From Macrobrachium rosenbergii (Eukaryota > Arthropoda > Malacostraca > Decapoda > Palaemonidae), in contig NC_089781.1 in the NCBI RefSeq assembly GCF_040412425.1, positions 51,164,727 through 51,228,726 of the forward strand: a stretch of DNA of 64,000 nt. Reading direction: 5' to 3'. The notes under the pieces are model-generated. The model worked only from the letters and a program-made list of their open reading frames with translations. It was not told where the DNA came from and ran no database searches. The translations under genes and the position numbers were made by a program. Positions 54,430 to 64,000 of this stretch are shown here, piece by piece; within the stretch, counting starts at the first letter, position 1; each line of letters starts with the position of its first letter.

Positions 54430-55500
54430 TCAGAGTGCAGAGTGATTGCTCCTCATCCCGGTGCAAAGCCGCCTTCCGTGAGTTGCTCTGTTAGGACAAA
54501 TTTCATTTTGAATTCTGAACCACTTATACCGTTAAACAAGTTTTCGTCCTTTAGTAAAGCGGTCAAGGTTTTGAGTATTGTCTTCCTCTTTGTTACTAAG
54601 TTGAAACAAAGGTTAAGACTGACTAAGAATATACCAGAGAATACCTCAGACGAACAGAATGAAACTGCTCGTAGCACCATTCACCTTTTAGTACATGCAC
54701 AAAGGCTGCCTTTCCCCATGTTTATGATATGCTGGCTACAGGTAATTTTTCAGAACCCCTTATATCACAGTTGAATTTATTTCGTGATGAAAGTGGGCTT
54801 ATTAGGGTACAAAGTAAGTTAAGTAGATTAAAAGCTTCTTATGATGAGAGGTGTCCGATACTATTGGGAAAAAATTGCCCTGTGGCTAGAAGTATAATTT
54901 GGGATACCCATGTAAAACTGCGACACGCTGGAATTTACAAAACTTTAGGTTTATTCAGGAAAGGGTTTTGGATTATTAATGGCTTTGTGGTTGTAAAGAA
55001 GGTTTTAAAAGGCTGTTTGATATGTAAAAGGTTGAATGCAAGAACTGTCAAAATTAATCAAAATGCATATAGAGATTTCAGAATAAACCCAGAGGCTATT
55101 CCGTTTAGGAATATTTGCATCGACCATTGTGGACCTTTCTTGGTTAAGGACAGAAACAAACAAAACTATAAGGTATATGTGCTGGTCATATCCTGTTTTT
55201 GGTCTAGAGCAATTAATCTGGTTGTATGCAGGTTGATTGATAAAAACTCCTTTCTTAGGGCATTACAAATGCATATTTTTGAGTACAGTTTCCCTTCTTT
55301 AATAGTTAGTGATAATGGAAGCCCAATAGTGGCGGGAGTAGAGGAAACTATCTCCTATCTAAATGATTGAGAGACCATTGACTTCTTAAGATCGCATAAT
55401 ATTAAGTCTTTAAAATTTCATCCATTCCCTGCTAATGCACATAAATTAGGTGGGTTTGTTGAAACTATGGTTAAGCAAGTAAAAGGATAGTTACTTCGAG
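54430..55500 (+). CDS. BEL-2 integrase, zinc domain and core (unit 1)
   Basis: The frame from 54040 runs to 54774, and 54729-55370 holds the H2C2 domain (HVKLRHAGIYKTLG, CLICKRLNA), the first catalytic Asp (FRNICIDHCGPFLV) and the second (LIVSDNGSPI). After ISYLND comes TGA, and beyond it in the same frame ETIDFLRSHNIKSLKFHP and KLGGFVETMVKQVK with the catalytic Glu. This TGA is present in all four units. Unit 1 alone has TACAGTTTCC where the other three have TACGGTTTCC. The C-terminal domain is absent here because the next unit begins at 55569. Confidence 0.85.
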
Positions 55501-55568
55501 CATTCGAAATAACATTTTGGATTATGATGATTTTCAATTCTTGATTGCTGAGGTTAAAATGCTCGTAA

Positions 55569-57681
55569 ATAACTTCAAATGCGGATAATATTTTGTTTAA
55601 GGCATTAAATGTTTCTGTATCGACGTTCCGAGAATTTGGATTCGAATTACAAGAGTTTTGTACGAATTCTGTACCCTTAAGAGAACAATTAAATAAGTTT
55701 GAACACTGCACTGAAGCAGAATCCAAAATTTTGGCCTAATTTGGAATACAGAGAATGATACGATTAAAACTCGTAAACTTGAATTAAACCCTAAAGCTAA
55801 TACAAAAAGGTTAATTTTAAGTACTATTCATTCCAATTATGATCCTTTTGGGTTTTCAATACCAGTTTTAAACAGAAGCAAATTGTTTATGCATTCCTTG
55901 CAGAATGACAAGGATATGGGATGGGATTTGGATGGGATACGCCGTTAAGCAGCGAGCTGATGAAAGAATGGTCGAAGATTGCCAGACAGGTTAACAAGAG
56001 CTCAGAAATTGTACTACCTCGTTCTGTCGGTAATCGTTGTGACGAGTACGATTTGTTGGTCTATACGGACGCAAGTAAAGAATTGTTAGGCTGTGCTTTA
56101 TATTTGGTGGCTGTCAATTCAGCAGACACCAAGCTGATTTTGGCAAAGAATTCTGTGCTTTGTAAGAAATTAAGAACAAAGTCTATTCCTGTACTGGAAT
56201 TGATATCTGTACATTTGGGAGTAAGGACGGCCGTAGATGTAGCTGAACAGCTAATGAATGCTGTTGTTGCTATTCGGATTCGTAATATTTATTGCTTCAC
56301 AGATTCTATGATTGTTCTAAGTTGGATTAAGTCTAAGGAGTGTGAGTTTGGCAAAATAGATAGGAAGCAAGTGATGGTTAACAATAGGCTAAATGATATG
56401 TCGAATCTTTGTTCTAAGCGAACAGTGATTTTCGACCATATAGGTGGTGATGAGAACCCTAGTGACTGTCTTACTCGGTGTGTTTCAGAGAAAATGCTTC
56501 GTAGCACGCTCTTTTAACAGGTCCAAAATTTCTAGATTCTCCATCAGAGTGCAGAGTGATTGCTCCTCATCCCGGTGCAAAGCCGCCTTCCGTGAGTTGC
56601 TCTGTTAGGACAAATTTCATTTTGAATTCTGAACCACTTATACCGTTAAACAAGTTTTCGTCCTTTAGTAAAGCGGTCAAGGTTTTGAGTATTGTCTTCC
56701 TCTTTGTTACTAAGTTGAAACAAAGGTTAAGACTGACTAAGAATATACCAGAGAATACCTCAGACGAACAGAATGAAACTGCTCGTAGCACCATTCACCT
56801 TTTAGTACATGCACAAAAGGCTGCCTTTCCCCATGTTTATGATATGCTGGCTACAGGTAATTTTTCAGAACCCCTTATATCACAGTTGAATTTATTTCGT
56901 GATGAAAGTGGGCTTATTAGGGTACAAAGTAAGTTAAGTAGATTAAAAGCTTCTTATGATGAGAGGTGTCCGATACTATTGGGAAAAAATTGCCCTGTGG
57001 CTAGAAGTATAATTTGGGATACCCATGTAAAACTGCGACACGCTGGAATTTACAAAACTTTAGGTTTATTCAGGAAAGGGTTTTGGATTATTAATGGCTT
57101 TGTGGTTGTAAAGAAGGTTTTAAAGGCTGTTTGATATGTAAAAGGTTGAATGCAAGAACTGTCAAAATTAATCAAAATGCATATAGAGATTTCAGAATAA
57201 ACCCAGAGGCTATTCCGTTTAGGAATATTTGCATCGACCATTGTGGACCTTTCTTGGTTAAGGACAGAAACAAACAAAACTATAAGGTATATGTGCTGGT
57301 CATATCCTGTTTTTGGTCTAGAGCAATTAATCTGGTTGTATGCAGGTTGATTGATAAAAACTCCTTTCTTAGGGCATTACAAATGCATATTTTTGAGTAC
57401 GGTTTCCCTTCTTTAATAGTTAGTGATAATGGAAGCCCAATAGTGGCGGGAGTAGAGGAAACTATCTCCTATCTAAATGATTGAGAGACCATTGACTTCT
57501 TAAGATCGCATAATATTAAGTCTTTAAAATTTCATCCATTCCCTGCTAATGCACATAAATTAGGTGGGTTTGTTGAAACTATGGTTAAGCAAGTAAAAAG
57601 GATAGTTACTTGAGCATTGAAATAACATTTTGGATTATGATGATTTTCAATTCTTGATTGCTGAGGTTAAAATGCTCGTAA
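55569..57681 (+). repeat. BEL-2 internal tandem unit 2 (2113 bp)
   Basis: Near-identical to unit 1. Private differences include CTGAAGCAGAATCCAAAATT near 55715. RNase H is open from 55921 to 56517 and is undamaged by the unit-1 deletion, but stops at LRSTLF because of a shortened T-run. The integrase is open from 56556 to 57134 and 57131 to 57484, split by a shortened A-run (TTTTAAAGG). It cannot be translated from its own start; it lacks the YxDD box. Confidence 0.95.
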
Positions 57682-59795
57682 ATAACTTCAAATGCGGATA
57701 ATATTTTGTTTAAGGCATTAAATGTTTCTGTATCGACGTTCCGAGAATTTGGATTCGAATTACAAGAGTTTTGTACGAATTCTGTACCCTTAAGAGAACA
57801 ATTAAATAAGTTTGAACACTGCACTGAATCAGAATCAAAGCTTTTGGCCTAATTTGGAATACAGAGAATGATACGATTAAAACTCGTAAACTTGAATTAA
57901 ACCCTAAAAGCTAATACAAAAAGGTTAATTTTAAGTACTATTCATTCCAATTATGATCCTTTTGGGTTTTCAATACCAGTTTTAAACAGAAGCAAATTGT
58001 TTATGCATTCCTTGCAGAATGACAAGGATATGGGATGGGATTTGGATGGGATACGCCGTTAAGCAGCGAGCTGATGAAAGAATGGTCGAAGATTGCCAGA
58101 CAGGTTAACAAGAGCTCAGAAATTGTACTACCTCGTTCTGTCGGTAATCGTTGTGACGAGTACGATTTGTTGGTCTATCGGACGCAAGTAAAGAATTGTT
58201 AGGCTGTGCTTTATATTTGGTGGCTGTCAATTCAGCAGACACCAAGCTGATTTTGGCAAAAAGAATTCTGTGCTTTGTAAGAAATTAAGAACAAAGTCTA
58301 TTCCTGTACTGGAATTGATATCTGTACATTTGGGAGTAAGGACGGCCGTAGATGTAGCTGAACAGCTAATGAATGCTGTTGTTGCTATTCGGATTCGTAA
58401 TATTTATTGCTTCACAGATTCTATGATTGTTCTAAGTTGGATTAAGTCTAAGGAGTGTGAGTTTGGCAAAATAGATAGGAAGCAAGTGATGGTTAACAAT
58501 AGGCTAAATGATATGTCGAATCTTTGTTCTAGCGAACAGTGATTTTCGACCATATAGGTGGTGATGAGAACCCTAGTGACTGTCTTACTCGGTGTGTTTC
58601 AGAGAAAATGCTTCGTAGCACGCTCTTTTAACAGGTCCAAAATTTCTAGATTCTCCATCAGAGTGCAGAGTGATTGCTCCTCATCCCGGTGCAAAGCCGC
58701 CTTCCGTGAGTTGCTCTGTTAGGACAAATTTCATTTGAATTCTGAACCACTTATACCGTTAAACAAGTTTTCGTCCTTTAGTAAAGCGGTCAAGGTTTTG
58801 AGTATTGTCTTCCTCTTTGTTACTAAGTTGAAACAAAGGTTAAGACTGACTAAGAATATACCAGAGAATACCTCAGACGAACAGAATGAAACTGCTCGTA
58901 GCACCATTCACCTTTAGTACATGCACAAAGGCTGCCTTTCCCCATGTTTATGATATGCTGGCTACAGGTAATTTTTCAGAACCCCTTATATCACAGTTGA
59001 ATTTATTTCGTGATGAAAGTGGGCTTATTAGGGTACAAAGTAAGTTAAGTAGATTAAAAGCTTCTTATGATGAGAGGTGTCCGATACTATTGGGAAAAAA
59101 TTGCCCTGTGGCTAGAAGTATAATTTGGGATACCCATGTAAAACTGCGACACGCTGGAATTTACAAAACTTTAGGTTTATTCAGGAAAGGGTTTTGGATT
59201 ATTAATGGCTTTGTGGTTGTAAAGAAGGTTTTAAAAGGCTGTTTGATATGTAAAAGGTTGAATGCAAGAACTGTCAAAATTAATCAAAATGCATATAGAG
59301 ATTTCAGAATAAACCCAGAGGCTATTCCGTTTAGGAATATTTGCATCGACCATTGTGGACCTTTCTTGGTTAAGGACAGAAACAAACAAAACTATAAGGT
59401 ATATGTGCTGGTCATATCCTGTTTTTGGTCTAGAGCAATTAATCTGGTTGTATGCAGGTTGATTGATAAAAACTCCTTTCTTAGGGCATTACAAATGCAT
59501 ATTTTTGAGTACGGTTTCCCTTCTTTAATAGTTAGTGATAATGGAAGCCCAATAGTGGCGGGAGTAGAGGAAACTATCTCCTATCTAAATGATTGAGAGA
59601 CCATTGACTTCTTAAGATCGCATAATATTAAGTCTTTAAAATTTCATCCATTCCCTGCTAATGCACATAAATTAGGTGGGTTTGTTGAAACTATGGTTAA
59701 GCAAGTAAAAAGGATAGTTACTTCGAGCATTCGAAATAACATTTTGGATTATGATGATTTTCAATTCTTGATTGCTGAGGTTAAAATGCTCGTAA
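57682..59795 (+). repeat. BEL-2 internal tandem unit 3 (2114 bp)
   Basis: Near-identical to the others. Private changes include GGTCTATCGGACGC (one A lost near 58179), GGCAAAAAGAATTC near 58255 and a T lost in CACCTTTAG near 58912. Longest open piece is the integrase at 58886-59596, where zinc domain, first Asp and second Asp are read in one frame. Confidence 0.95.
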
Positions 59796-61912
59796 ATAAC
59801 TTCAAATGCGGATAATATTTTGTTTAAGGCATTAAATGTTTCTGTATCGACGTTCCGAGAATTTGGATTCGAATTACAAGAGTTTTGTATGAATTCTGTA
59901 CCCTTTAAGAGAACAATTAAATAAGTTTGAACACTGCACTGAATCAGAATCAAAGCTTTTTGGCCTAATTTGGAATACAGAGAATGATACGATTAAAACT
60001 CGTAAACTTGAATTAAACCCTAAAGCTAATACAAAAGGTTAATTTTAAGTACTATTCATTCCAATTATGATCCTTTTGGGTTTTCAATACCAGTTTTAAA
60101 CAGAAGCAAATTGTTTATGCATTCCTTGCAGAATGACAAGGATATGGGATGGGATTTGGATGGGATACGCCGTTAAACAGCGAGCTGATGAAAGAATGGT
60201 CGAAGATTGCCAGACAGGTTAACAAGAGCTCAGAAATTGTACTACCTCGTTCTGTCGGTAATCGTTGTGACGAAGTACGATTTGTTGGTCTATACGGACG
60301 CAAGTAAAGAATTGTTAGGCTGTGCTTTATATTTGGTGGCTGTCAATTCAGCAGACACCAAGCTGATTTTGGCAAAGAATTCTGTGCTTTGTAAGAAATT
60401 AAGAACAAAGTCTATTCCTGTACTGGAATTGATATCTGTACATTTGGGAGTAAGGACGGCCGTAGATGTAGCTGAACAGCTAATGAATGCTGTTGTTGCT
60501 ATTCGGATTCGTAATATTTATTGCTTCACAGATTCTATGATTGTTCTAAGTTGGATTAAGTCTAAGGAGTGTGAGTTTGGCAAAATAGATAGGAAGCAAG
60601 TGATGGTTAACAATAGGCTAAATGATATGTCGAATCTTTGTTCTAAGCGAACAGTGATTTTCGACCATATAGGTGGTGATGAGAACCCTAGTGACTGTCT
60701 TACTCGGTGTGTTTCAGAGAAAATGCTTCGTAGCACGCTCTTTTAACAGGTCCAAAATTTCTAGATTCTCCATCAGAGTGCAGAGTGATTGCTCCTCATC
60801 CCGGTGCAAAGCCGCCTTCCGTGAGTTGCTCTGTTAGGACAAATTTCATTTTGAATTCTGAACCACTTATACCGTTAAACAAGTTTTCGTCCTTTAGTAA
60901 AGCGGTCAAGGTTTTGAGTATTGTCTTCCTCTTTGTTACTAAGTTGAAACAAAGGTTAAGACTGACTAAGAATATACCAGAGAATACCTCAGACGAACAG
61001 AATGAAACTGCTCGTAGCACCATTCACCTTTTAGTACATGCACAAAAGGCTGCCTTTCCCCATGTTTATGATATGCTGGCTACAGGTAATTTTTCAGAAC
61101 CCCCTTATATCACAGTTGAATTTATTTCGTGATGAAAGTGGGCTTATTAGGAGTACAAAGTAAGTTAAGTAGATTAAAAGCTTCTTATGATGAGAGGTGT
61201 CCGATACTATTGGGAAAAAATTGCCCTGTGGCTAGAAGTATAATTTGGGATACCCATGTAAAACTGCGACACGCTGGAATTTACAAAACTTTAGGTTTAT
61301 TCAGGAAAGGGTTTTGGATTATTAATGGCTTTGTGGTTGTAAAGAAGGTTTTAAAGGCTGTTTGATATGTAAAAGGTTGAATGCAAGAACTGTCAAAATT
61401 AATCAAAATGCATATAGAGATTTCAGAATAAACCCAGAGGCTATTCCGTTTAGGAATATTTGCATCGACCATTGTGGACCTTTCTTGGTTAAGGACAGAA
61501 ACAAACAAAACTATAAGGTATATGTGCTGGTCATATCCTGTTTTGGTCTAGAGCAATTAATCTGGTTGTATGCAGGTTGATTGATAAAAACTCCTTTCTT
61601 AGGGCATTACAAATGCATATTTTTGAGTACGGTTTCCCTTCTTTAATAGTTAGTGATAATGGAAGCCCAATAGTGGCGGGAGTAGAGAGAAACTATCTCT
61701 ATCTAAATGATTGAGAGACCATTGACTTCTTAAGATCGCATAATATTAAGTCTTTAAAATTTCATCCATTCCCTGCTAATGCACATAAATTAGGTGGGTT
61801 TGTTGAAACTATGGTTAAGCAAGTAAAAGGATAGTTACTTCGAGCATTCGAAATAACATTTTGGATTATGATGATTTTCAATTCTTGATTGCTGAGGTTA
61901 AAATGCTCGTAA
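59796..61912 (+). repeat. BEL-2 internal tandem unit 4 (2117 bp)
   Basis: Near-identical. RNase H is open at 60207-60746. The integrase is split at 61132, 61365 and 61580 by small indels (CCCCCTTATATC, TTAGGAGTAC, TTTTGGTC). This is the only unit that continues into the integrase C-terminal part, at 61861-62546. Confidence 0.95.
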
Positions 61913-62118
61913 ATAAAAGACCAATCGCCTTCAGAAATGCTCTAAATAAATTAGATTTTGACAACAGCGTGCCTGTCCCTTTGACTCCAGAGATGATAGT
62001 GAAGGGGTATGAAGTACCTTGTGTGAGTATAATTCCTGAGCTTAATACTTCAGATCAGGACGACTCTTGGGGTGTCTCTGATGATATATTCGGCAATAAT
62101 CAAGAGGCAGTTTTATGA
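61861..62118 (+). CDS. BEL-2 integrase, post-core segment
   Basis: The frame follows the integrase Glu helix of unit 4 with LDYDDFQFLIAEVKMLVNKR and PIAFRNALNKLDFDN, then PLTPEMIVKGYEVP, the N-KRP-...-LTP region that follows the catalytic core in BEL/Pao integrases. The duplication breakpoint (ATAA at 61913) falls inside this segment, so it is complete only here. It overlaps the next frame by four bases. Confidence 0.82.
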   Translation: MDYDDFQFLIAEVKMLVNKRPIAFRNALNKLDFDNSVPVPLTPEMIVKGYEVPCVSIIPELNTSDQDDSWGVSDDIFGNNQEAVL

Positions 62119-62546
62119 AAGTGAAAGCTAACTTGGAAAAAATCTATCAGGGCGAATTTACTGCTACGTTGTTCAGTCAAGCAACGGATAGAAAAAATAG
62201 GTATGGTAAGAAATCTCATACTGAATTAAGGGTAGGGGATTTAGTGAGTATAAAAACAGGTTTTATAAAGCCTTTTGCTTACCCGCTAGGTGTCATCGTA
62301 CAAATTGAAAAGAATGACCTGGATGAAGTAACAAGCGCTAGTGTACGTAAATCCATCGGAGAAATTGTAAGACGACACGTTGATAACTTGATATTCCTAA
62401 CAGATACTTCCATCAACGTTGACAGTAACTCTGTTTCTCCTGAATTTGTTCCTGAAACCAGTACAGTTTCCTACAAGTCTGAGAGATCAGCTGCTCGTAA
62501 GTGTCGAGAACTGAACAAGGCACTAATTGAGCAACACAAGGTTTAA
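62115..62546 (+). CDS. BEL-2 integrase C-terminal domain (DUF5641-like)
   Basis: The 143-residue frame contains YQGEFTATLFSQ, ELRVGDLVSIKTG, PFAYPLGVIVQIEKNDLDEV, ASVRKSIGEIVRRHVDNLIF, which is the GDLV...YPLG...VR...GE...RRHV pattern of the C-terminal domain in BEL/Pao integrases. It ends with a basic tail and stop 108 bp before the 3' LTR. It is read one base off from the preceding frame. This is the end of the polyprotein. Confidence 0.85.
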   Translation: MKVKANLEKIYQGEFTATLFSQATDRKNRYGKKSHTELRVGDLVSIKTGFIKPFAYPLGVIVQIEKNDLDEVTSASVRKSIGEIVRRHVDNLIFLTDTSINVDSNSVSPEFVPETSTVSYKSERSAARKCRELNKALIEQHKV

Positions 62547-62654
62547 TGTGATTGTAGTGTTGTAAAATTTATTGTATAACTTTTCAGTTTTTTTTTTTTT
62601 TTTTGCTTTATTCTCGTTCCACAATTCCAAGAAATTGCTCACCTGGCCCATCAG
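62547..62654 (+). other. BEL-2 3' non-coding stretch with poly-T
   Basis: About 108 bp between the pol stop and the 3' LTR, including a T18 run at about 62588-62605. No clear polypurine tract lies directly before the LTR, which is unusual for an LTR element. Confidence 0.6.
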
Positions 62655-63700
62655 CGCACAAAAATATTAATACAAATATAACATTTTTCAAGAATTTGAA
62701 TCTCAAACTTTATTTAAATTAAATAATTAATCAACTGAGTTAAGTAACCCCTTGAATTTGTACGTACATGGACTTCCATGTTTCCACGGTCCTTGGATAC
62801 GTCACTAAATGACATACGTCAGACCTAACAAGGACGCGGAAGAAGCTCGGGTAAGACAGTACCAAAGTACCGCTACTACCCTTCACTACCACCACCGTCG
62901 CCAGAGACAAGACGGACGGTTATCGGTTACGAAAAATTTTGAGGATTCAATAGTTGGCTGGTCGGGTGATCAATTCCTACTTTCTGCACTTTTTATTGAT
63001 GGATCGTTTCCCGGAGGTACTGATGTAGTAATGCAGCTCAAGAGACTTCCTGTTGAATCACGAGCCTTCGTAAGGTGTACGAAATTGAACATGAGAAAAT
63101 AAGCTCATCGTGTGGGGTTCAAGGTGAAGGACAATACATGGTGGAGGACGACGGCTGAGTTCCAAGATCTTCGCTGCTGGCTACCTAACTCGGTTAAGTT
63201 CATGTAATGCAGATCCAAGGGGTGTTATGTGTACTTAGTCGGCGATAGTGTACTATACACTTAAAGATCATTGAGGCAAGGCCCTTCATTCATTTTCAAC
63301 CTTCAGTGACGTGATTAACGTATCAGTATAAAATCGTTTGAGATTTAAGTTTCTTGTTTTAGCCTCGGTACCCTTTTTTTAATATTAAGTGTGTTTGGGA
63401 TGGCAACCAGTCGCTCCCTATAACTTGCCTTTTTATCCCCTGTAGGTTGGAGTTTCGCTAAAAGGGTGGAACCTTGGAGTGAAGAGAGGTCAAGAGCTAT
63501 CGTCTTGGAACTAACAGGACACTTTCGTCAATGTAGACTGGGGATTTATTACTTAATTTCATGAAGCTATAGCCTTCAATAACTTGTCTTGACTCAAGTT
63601 TTATATTAAAGTATTTAATTTTTATCAATTTTCTCTTGTCCTCATTAGTCTTTCCATCCTAAAAGTTACTCAAGTAATTTTTTCGAAAAATTTTATCGAC
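62655..63700 (+). repeat. BEL-2 3' LTR
   Basis: Matches the 5' LTR along its length. The start reads CGCAC against TGTAC in the 5' LTR, two transitions. The end reads TTTTATCGAC against TTTTAGCGAA. Followed directly by CCTCT. Confidence 0.88.
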
Positions 63701-63705
63701 CCTCT
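63701..63705. repeat. Target-site duplication of the BEL/Pao element, right copy (CCTCT)
   Basis: Identical to 49246-49250. It lies at the first base of the resumed gypsy-2 gag. Confidence 0.8.
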
Positions 63706-64000
63706 CAGAGATGCATCACCCAAGGAAGCCTGGGACCAGCTGCGAGGGTTAGTAACACTCCCAGGTCGCGACGAGAATGGAAGGAAAAGAGCAATTGACC
63801 TGACAAAAGCAATCTTCCTTGGGTGCCTCCTGCATGAAGTTTGGCGCCAGATAAGGGATGCAGAGAACCTGGACATGGATGCCTTTGTCGACGACGCCCA
63901 GAAACTATATGAGGCCACCAAGGCCTCGACACACGCTGCCGCCCTGGGAGCCTGCAACCTGTTGGAGGAAGATGGCAGCGACACGACGAAGACATCAACG
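63706..64000 (+). CDS. gypsy-2 gag, continued after the BEL/Pao insertion
   Basis: An open frame (in phase from 63698) runs to the window edge without a stop. It encodes RDASPKEAWDQLRGL, LTKAIFLGCLLHEVW, MDAFVDDAQKLYEATKASTH and ALGACNLLEED. The segment YEATKASTHAAALGACNL matches LHEATKASKHTATPAACNL in gypsy-1 gag, fixing the identity. It has no start codon of its own, being the middle of a gag interrupted at 49250. The rest of the element lies beyond the window. Confidence 0.8.

Larger units (their letters stand above)
53454..55568 (+). repeat. BEL-2 internal tandem unit 1 (2115 bp)
   Basis: Starts at ATAACTTCAAATGCGG. It covers RT thumb, connection, RNase H and the integrase up to KMLVN. 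The unit boundary carries the microhomology ATAA (CCATAACTTC at the left edge, GTAAATAAAAG at the far right end of unit 4). Confidence 0.95.
49251..63700 (+). mobile_element. Complete BEL/Pao retrotransposon (BEL-2) with a four-fold internal tandem duplication
   Basis: The 14.45-kb element has two LTRs (1062 and 1046 bp), a primer-binding site exactly at the 5' LTR edge, gag, protease, RT, RNase H and integrase, with a CCTCT duplication outside. A 2.11-kb internal unit occurs four times (53454-61912). Without the three extra units the element would be about 8.1 kb, a normal BEL/Pao length. The LTRs differ at roughly ten bases plus short indels by eye, so the insertion looks recent. Confidence 0.93.
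48277..64000 (+). mobile_element. Ty3/gypsy element (gypsy-2) split by the BEL/Pao insertion
   Basis: A plus-strand gypsy element related to gypsy-1: LTR, primer-binding site, repeat-bearing leader and gag up to 49250. Its gag resumes at 63706 after the BEL/Pao element and runs off the window. The two gag halves are co-linear with gypsy-1 gag, which shows the nesting directly. Confidence 0.85.

Noticed and set aside
55340..61720. Selenocysteine or programmed read-through at the TGA after ISYLND in the integrase
   Set aside because: The TGA is followed by GAG rather than a leaky context, and no recoding element is visible; a mutation predating the duplication explains its presence in all four units.
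62809..63102. A 97-codon open frame in the 3' part of the window
   Set aside because: It lies wholly within the BEL-2 LTR, and the 5' LTR copy breaks it; no domain is recognisable.

Overview
The window looks like a piece of a repeat-rich arthropod genome, most probably a decapod crustacean. The reasons are very abundant (GA)n/(CT)n microsatellites, a tRNA-headed SINE of the type I associate with shrimps and crabs, and BEL/Pao, Ty3/gypsy (CsRn1-like), DIRS, Penelope and non-LTR elements nested in one another. The species assignment is inference. I recognise no host gene and no genuine tRNA or rRNA gene; everything recognisable is mobile-element or tandem-repeat DNA.

Layout. 1-1920: decayed BEL/Pao pol 3' portion (RNase H and integrase). 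1921-18420: a roughly 46-50 bp C-rich minisatellite of about 300 units, interrupted by two head-to-head SINEs (5939-6519) and four copies of one LINE 3'-end fragment (12185, 14471, 16230, 17369); kilobase-scale blocks of the array are themselves duplicated. 18421-22089: AT-rich DNA with an LTR fragment on the minus strand (19904-20357) and a Penelope-like GIY-YIG endonuclease remnant (20811-21155). 22090-33372: three minus-strand copies of one LINE family, each bracketed by a compound minisatellite of a fixed ~25 bp core plus (GA)n. 33400-33895: LTR-like sequence. 33955-37017: a 78-bp tandem repeat arranged as alternating 156-bp dimers. 37018-38385: a second copy of the 19904 LTR, now on the plus strand, followed by a primer-binding site and a coiled-coil gag-like remnant. 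38386-43364: a nearly complete but frameshifted Ty3/gypsy element (gypsy-1, minus, CsRn1-like). 43365-48276: a gag-like remnant, a second gypsy pol fragment (gypsy-3, minus) hit by a SINE with a perfect 17-bp target duplication, and a DIRS-like RNase H fragment. 48277-64000: a gypsy element (gypsy-2, plus) whose gag is split by a complete BEL/Pao element at 49251-63700, flanked by the 5-bp duplication CCTCT.

The most remarkable object is that BEL/Pao element. It has two ~1.05 kb LTRs, a tRNA-Lys-type primer-binding site, gag, protease, reverse transcriptase, RNase H and integrase. A 2.11-kb internal segment, starting just after the RT YxDD box and ending inside the integrase, is present four times head to tail (53454-61912) with near identity. 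Some lesions are shared by all four units, so they predate the amplification; others, mostly homopolymer indels, are unit-specific and could be later mutations or uncorrected read errors. Reading frames throughout the window should be judged with that caveat.
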